Of a stretch of DNA of 64,000 bases, positions 58,261 to 64,000 are shown one piece after another. Source of the stretch: Poa pratensis (lineage: Eukaryota; Streptophyta; Magnoliopsida; Poales; Poaceae); assembly GCA_947311845.1 (NCBI GenBank), contig CAMZMU010000059.1, forward strand, positions 55,910,617 through 55,974,616. The letters are read 5' to 3'. The position numbers were made by a program, and so were the translations under genes. How positions within the stretch are numbered: the first letter of the stretch is position 1; every line of letters starts with the position of its first letter. The notes under the pieces are model-generated. The model saw nothing but the letters and a program-made list of their open reading frames with translations. It searched no databases and was not told where the DNA came from.

Positions 58261-58587
58261 TTAGCCCCCAAGTTTAGCTTGGATTTCGAGTGAAGGCTTC
58301 TTCGTCTTAACAAACCCCTGAGCCGCGCACATGAATTATCCCAGCTGAACTCCAATTCATATCTGCGACTTATAACTCTTCTTGGCGGCTCAAAGCGCGA
58401 CTTAACCTGCCTTGACGGTTGATTTTCAGATCTAAACGTCTTCCGCGTCTGGGCTATTTATCTTGGCTCATCGTTTTTCCCAGCGTTCTGCATCAAGTTG
58501 CATTACGCATCCGCTGCTCCTTTCCGCCGCCTCCAATCTCGCTTCTCGTACTCACAATCCTTGGTGAGATCTCCATCAATCTGAGAA

Positions 58588-61408
58588 AATGTCTCGCCGC
58601 AAGTGCAACTGGGAAGGCTCGTGGGTCGACGAAGATTTCCTGGAATCCCTATCTGCACGGGGCCTTCTTCCGCCAAAAGATCAATGCGAATGGCGGCGGC
58701 GAGGAGGTAATTCCCAACCCTCAACCAGGAGAAGTAGTGATATTTGCGGAGCATGTTGAGCGCGGGTTCAAGCCCCCGGGCTCTCTCTTCTTCCGCTCCT
58801 TGATGCAGCGGTTGGGTCTCCGCTTCCATGATATTGGCCCTAATTCGATGTTGCAAGTGAGCAACTTCCACGTCCTCTGCGAAGATTATCTGGGTATCCC
58901 GCCTTCAATAGATTTCTGGCTTGCTCTTTTCAATTGCAATAGTCAAAGGGAAACCACAGATGGTCCTTTTCTCCAATGCGGCGCCATTTCCTTCCAACGC
59001 CGTAGGGGTAGTATTTTCCCAAAACTAACCTTGCCAAGAAAATCAAGGATTGGCAAAGGACATTCTTCTATTGTAAAAACACTTCTCCTGAGGGTGAAAT
59101 TCCTCTTCCTCTTTGGTCTCCTCTTCCCTTCGAGGCTACCGATGCTCTGTCTTCTAAATCTGATCCTTCTTCGTTGCCCTTTATCGAATCCCTTTAGACA
59201 AGGTGAGGCGCTGACACTCCATGGTCTCACTGGATTAGATCTCATATCTTGCTGGACTAAGTGGCGAATTCAGCCTGTGAGTCGCCGCTCGCGACTTATA
59301 TGGATTTCACTTGTCATGCAAACGACGTCGACCGTACTTGCCCTGAAGATTGGGACAAAGGGGAATGGATAAATTTCATTCGCCGAGTGACGGACGAGGA
59401 TATCGACTCGTATGATAACGTCGGGCTTGCTCCCTTCTGGGCTGAGCACAAGCCTTTTGTGGTAATGTTTACTTGTCACCTGTTTCCTCGAAAATTCCTT
59501 CTCCAAAATTAATTATTTCTGACCTGAGCTCCTTTTCAGATCGATCCCTATTTCTGGGTTCTTCCCTCAGAGGACGTCGACTTGAACCAAGAACCGCGGC
59601 TGAGTCGTCAAAGCAAGCCGCAGCCTTTGGCGAAGATACAGTTATGCACGATATGGAGGAGGGTAGCGCTTCTGAAGAGGAGCAACAAATGGCCGACGCT
59701 CTTCTGTCCTCGACTCCAAATACACCTTTCTTGGAACTTCCTGAGGTGCCTCGCAGGTCCTCGAAGCGTATTTTATGCAAGAGCTCAGAAGACCCCGCGC
59801 AGCCTGAGAAACGCCGCAAAGCCTTGGCGCTACTGGTAGAAACAAGAACTGCCAAATCTTTAAAACTTGCTGATCCCAACAAGGCTACTTTCTCTTCCGA
59901 GGCTGTTGCAAAGGACTGCTTCTCAATAAGCTCGGGTAATTGTTTGCGACTCTCTCCTTTTCCTTTTGTGCTTGCGTATTTTTGGCAAGGAATTGCTGAT
60001 CACCACTTCTTTTCATACTCTGTAGGTTCAGATTTGCAAGGTTTATCTTCTCCTTCCTCTGGTTGCCTGATGAAGAGTATCCGTGTCGCCTCTGGGTATG
60101 GTTCGCCTTCTTTTCAATGTTGCGGCTCTGCTAGGTCAGCTTATTAACCCATCAATGTTTTGCAGGGCCATGCTGAAGAGGATACCAAGTCTAATTCTCA
60201 TCCCACTTCTTCTCAGCCAGCTATGAGCGAGGATGATGCTGCTGATGAAAACGTGGGAAACAGTAATGGTGCGACTCATCCAAGGCCCTCCCTGGAGGAA
60301 GGTATTGCAGATGCGGCTCCTGCCACTCCAGTCGCAGCTCCATCCGCAACTCCTGCTGTTGGTAGGGTATCCACTGAAATAGAATTCCAGCTCCAGGAAA
60401 TAGTTCCAAGTCAATTGCGGATGCCATAATTGCTGCTGGAGATAAGCATGCTGCTCTGCTGCGCGGCTTAGTTGAGCAATTTTCTTCAAGTCGCCAGGTA
60501 CATATACCGTAGCCCCCAAGGATCAAAACCTTGTGTCATCGCACGGGGTGTTGATTCTTTTCCTGGCTTCAAATCTCGAGCCCCCAAATTCCTGGATAGT
60601 TTACCATGCATTTTGCTCTGTTTATTTTCAGCTTGAACTGTCCTTGCTTGATGCTTCTGGCTCAATAAAGGGTAAAGGCATTTCCATAGATCATCCTGAA
60701 ATGATGCAGTCTCCCTGGAGCAGCATAATGAGGTCATTAGGGACCAAGATCAGGAAATAAAATCTCTCAAAGGTCAACTCGACTCCTGTGAAGAGCAATT
60801 TAAAGAACTTGAAGCCGATATGCAGCAGCGACTCATGGAGAAAGACGAAGTCATTAGATCTTTGCGAGAAGGGCTGACTCTTAAATCTGAATTGATTGAT
60901 CGCCTGAAGGGAGACCACGCAAAGGAACTCGCCGCGCGAGATGAAAAATATAACTCGCTGTTCAAAGCCTTTGAGGGTTTTGGCTCCATGGTCAAATCAG
61001 CCATCCTGCAGCTTGCTGGTTCGTCTTTTATTCCTTTAATCATATATATTTTGGGTAACCAACGTTAGTCTCTGACTTGTTTCTTGCCTTTTCTTTCTTG
61101 ACATAGGGCCTGAGGCCCCAGTGTCCCGCTCCAACTTGAAGGATCAACTGGTATATCTGTCTGACTTCAGCCAGCGCTTCTTAAAGGTTACCAAGGAAGT
61201 TATGACGGTAATCTCTCCTGCGACTGATGGCCCAACATCTTGCGAGTATTGGATAAATAAACTGCTCAAGGCTCCGCATTATGTCTCTGATTGGAAACGA
61301 TCCTCTGCTCGCGCCGGAGCCGCGCATGTCTTGACATTGCTCGAGCATATTATCCAGAATAGATGTTGGCAAGGTTGCTCGCCACGGCCTGGCGATGAGC
61401 GCGGATGA
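58588..61408 (+). pseudogene. Antisense multi-exon ORF of the gypsy element (Transposase_28-like)
   Basis: Running opposite to gag-pro, it starts MSRRKCNWEGSWVDEDFL. After a frameshift near 58685 it gives GEVVIFAEHVERGFKPPGSL and LGIPPSIDFWLALFN, resembling the 'putative gypsy type transposon' domain (PF04195 type). Further pieces are WINFIRRVTDEDIDSY (59360-59420), a Ser/Glu-rich stretch (59540-59890), and a coiled coil (60770-61015, KGQLDSCEEQFKELEADMQQ). Acceptor-like TTTGCAG and ACATAG at 60162 and 61108 suggest introns. Function is unknown. The frame is broken. Confidence 0.6.
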
Positions 61409-62476
61409 TACTGAACTGCCAATAAGCGAGTACTTCGATATCTGGAAAGGGATGCGCGGTATGCCACAAAATTTGTTGATAACTTAGACTTGGGCACTTA
61501 TCTCGAAAATTCAATCTTGATGGGAGCAAGGTGCAAAGGAAAAGTCCACAGGAGCTGAGTCATCTCGGGCTACTCCAGCAACAGTATCTGGTGGCCCTTC
61601 TGCCTCGTCTGGCGGCGCCCTGATTATTAGGCACCTGCGACTGCAACTGCGAGACAAGCCGCGCCAATTCCCACTCCTGTAGCTCGGAAGAAAAAATAAA
61701 TAATGTGGGACATGCCCGTTAGTCTGTAAGACATTCATGTATTATAAACAGTATTTTGGTGACCTATAAGCAGGTTCTTTTCATGATAATTCCATTAAGT
61801 AGACGCTCGCGCGGCTCAGTATTTCCTAGGAACATGTGTGTTCAGGGTCGAGAGCGGCCATGATAGGCAATCAAGCTCGATTGACGCCACACCCCAGTAC
61901 TTTGGCCGCATAATGCAAGACGCTTCTAGCTTAAGGATTGCCACTAGTTTGGCAAAATTTGAGGTGCGATTGGTACTCGCGATGCTCGTAAGGAGCCCTC
62001 AAGGGTCAGTGATATATGAAATTCAAAAGACTCAGCGACTCAATGATAGTTGAGGCGAAACGACAAACCCTTGAATGTCAAGGGTGCCGGCTTTATTTCA
62101 TAATCACTCGATGTTTTACAGGGTGTTACAGGATGATGCAGGCCCTTTAATGCGGGTTTTCTATTCCCCGCAGGCCATGCATACTTGATACTCATCGCAC
62201 TTAGTTGCGAATTAATACTCCTAACGGAGTGGGTTGAACACCTGATTGGTTCAATTTTGAGTCGCTAAAAGCGACTCGGGTCGAGCATGATAGCTCCGAT
62301 GTATGTCTCATGTTGAAGCAGAGAGCAAGTTTGTTAGGCGATTAGCCGCACTGAGCTGCGACTTATGTTGAGTTGAGTTTGCTTTGTAAGGACTCACGAT
62401 AACTGAGCCCTTTGGCTGGGGTTGTTGATCGAGGCTGGGTCTATGCACATGCGCCATTTCTTGTCTTCTTTTTGTA

Positions 62477-63867
62477 TCAAGCGACCTCTGGGGCATTATC
62501 TTGCTGATGCGCGACTTCTCGGTGGGTATTTACCATCCGGTGGCTGCATCCTGTTGGCCGCTTCCGCGGTACCTCCAACGCGACTCGTTTTGAGCTGCGA
62601 TTACCGATCTGCGACTGATATCCATGTGAGGAGTTGGCGATGCAAGCTTCTTCTGCGAGTACTGAGCCTGCGTTCTCGCATTCTAACGCTCTCTGCCTGT
62701 CTCCATATATTGTAATAACACCGTTTGGTCCTGGTATCTTTAACTGTAGGTAGACGTAGCAGGGGCGAGCGGTAAATTTGACATAGGCTTCTCTTCCAAA
62801 GATCGCATGATATGAGCTTTTGACTGCTACAACCTCAAAGTCTAGGAGCTCTGTGCGGAAGTTCCGCTCTGTTCCAAAGCTAACTTCAAGTGTTATCTTT
62901 CCGATTGGTCGCGTAACAGCTCCTGGGATTATGCCTTGAATTTCTTTCCTGGATGGTCGCAGCCTCGTCTCGGGTATATTCATTCTTCGGAGCGTGTCTT
63001 GATATAGGATGTTTACTCTTCCTCCTCCGTCCATTAGGACCTTACTTAACTTGTATCCCGCGACTTCAGGCGTGACCACAAGAGCTGGCTGTCCTGGATC
63101 TCTTACTTCTGGGGGGTGATCGCCGCGACTCCAAATAACCGATTGCTCTGTCCAGCGACGATACCTTTCTGGCGTTGAAATCTGACCGCTCTTCCGGCTT
63201 CCATCCGTTGTTTGTACTTCCACTGTATGAAACTGTCCTATGTTTCTTCTAGGTAAAACGTCAGGCCCTTGACGAGAGCTAGATTTATTCTTGTGCTGCA
63301 TCGATCCGCTGCGAGCCGTCTGGCGTGTCGCCTTCTTTCCACCTCCGGTAATAATGACATTGCGCCTTTGTGTGACCGCTGGCCTGCCATCTCTCCTGCG
63401 ATGTAAGTCGCAAGGCACGTCGAAGATCCCCTTGCAGTTATTAGGGAGTAAGGCCTTATCACTCCCTTGCTCCTTCATCTGGTGTGCGCGATGTTCAGTT
63501 TGCGACTTGCAATTTCCCTGTTGGGTTCTGTGATAAGCCGCCTGTCCCTTATCTGTCTTTGCGTACTTGTCAGCTGTTGCCAAAAGCTGGTCGAAACTAT
63601 CAATCTTGTGCTCAGCGCGACTTAATTTGTGCACCAGCGGCTCAAATCTACAGTTCTTCTCATAGCTTGTATTGCAGCTTGTACTGTTAAGTTTTTGGCG
63701 GAGCCAAGGATCTCCGCGATTCTCTTGATCCAGTCGCCGCTTGATTCGTCCTCTTTTTGAATGCATTGTCTAAGGTTTTTCATGTCTTCTGTTTGGAATC
63801 TGTGATGAACTTGTCCTTCAAGTCTTCCCATGTGCTTATTGATTTTGATGGCAGCCTTAACAGCCAA
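62477..63867 (-). CDS. Gypsy gag-protease remnant
   Basis: Two overlapping minus-strand frames, 63867-63622 and 63766-62477, together cover the end of gag and the protease, so a frameshift separates them. Gag has HHRFQTEDMKNLRQC and RIAEILGS-like helices. The later frame has PCDLHRRRDGRPAV and then VLMDGGGRVNILY, the usual retroelement protease loop in which the expected D-G-(G/S)-S is altered. SYHAIFGREAY follows, a family hallmark. The frame ends before RT. Gag continues past the right edge of the window. Confidence 0.75.
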
Positions 63868-64000
63868 TCCCTAGCTTCTCCCTGTATTGCCAAGTGGAAG
63901 TATTTCGCACGTACTTCTGAGTCACATCAGCCCCTGTCATGCTTGCCTCGTAATCTTCTATCCATAAGGCAGGGTCTTGGTCACTGCGATAGGTGGTGAC

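Larger units (their letters stand above)
57752..64000 (-). mobile_element. Gypsy-type LTR element, pol missing, continues past the window
   Basis: Read on the minus strand, the order is gag (from beyond 64000 to about 63620), protease (about 63000-62700), a region without RT or integrase, an antisense gene-like region (61400-58588 on plus), a purine-rich CTTGGGGGC tract, and the 3' LTR (58260-57752). The insertion site is the F-box remnant; GTATG at 57747-57751 would be the target duplication. The lack of RT and integrase makes it non-autonomous. Confidence 0.8.

Noticed and set aside
1..64000. CRISPR arrays, rRNA, tRNA or bacterial-type systems
   Set aside because: No regularly spaced short repeats with unique spacers, no cloverleaf-like or rRNA sequence recognised; gene structure is plant nuclear.

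Overview
The window looks like nuclear DNA of a grass, most likely a Triticeae relative (wheat/Aegilops/barley type). Evidence for this: GC-rich first exons, GT-AG introns, dense Stowaway and Tourist MITEs with grass-type termini, Helitrons with CTAG ends, LINEs, hAT elements, and copia and gypsy LTR elements. No prokaryotic operon, CRISPR array, rRNA or tRNA was seen.

Left part (1-8.4 kb): a PIF/Harbinger-like end, two adjacent Helitrons, a 5'-truncated LINE and a degenerate tandem array. Gene-bearing part (8.4-31 kb): an EDR4-like zinc-ribbon gene, a GABA/amino-acid transporter (AAAP family), an F-box/LRR/FBD gene, then a chimeric duplicate made of EDR4-like plus transporter sequence. A third Helitron follows, then a broken organelle-targeted orphan gene, a poly(A) retroelement with a 12-bp target duplication, and a second transporter on the opposite strand. 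A LINE with a 16-bp target duplication ends this part.

Middle (31-43 kb): intergenic DNA with MITEs; a tiny hAT element split by a 3.7-kb solo LTR-like sequence; an intact five-exon plastid sigma factor gene (SIG5 type); and a LINE carrying a nested retroposon and a nested Stowaway.

Right part (43-64 kb): two copies of a ~2.5-kb segment carrying complementary halves of a ribosome-inactivating-protein-like gene, a hAT derivative, a Tourist MITE and a four-helix membrane protein gene. Next come a deleted copia element with a telomere-like insert, and an F-box pseudogene cut by a gypsy element. The gypsy element runs off the right edge and carries an antisense multi-exon ORF.

The best-supported intact genes are the two transporters and the sigma factor. 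The EDR4-like and first F-box genes are each one base short of a continuous frame. Their exons otherwise fit, so assembly error and recent mutation are both possible. All coordinates of exons and transposon ends were read by eye.
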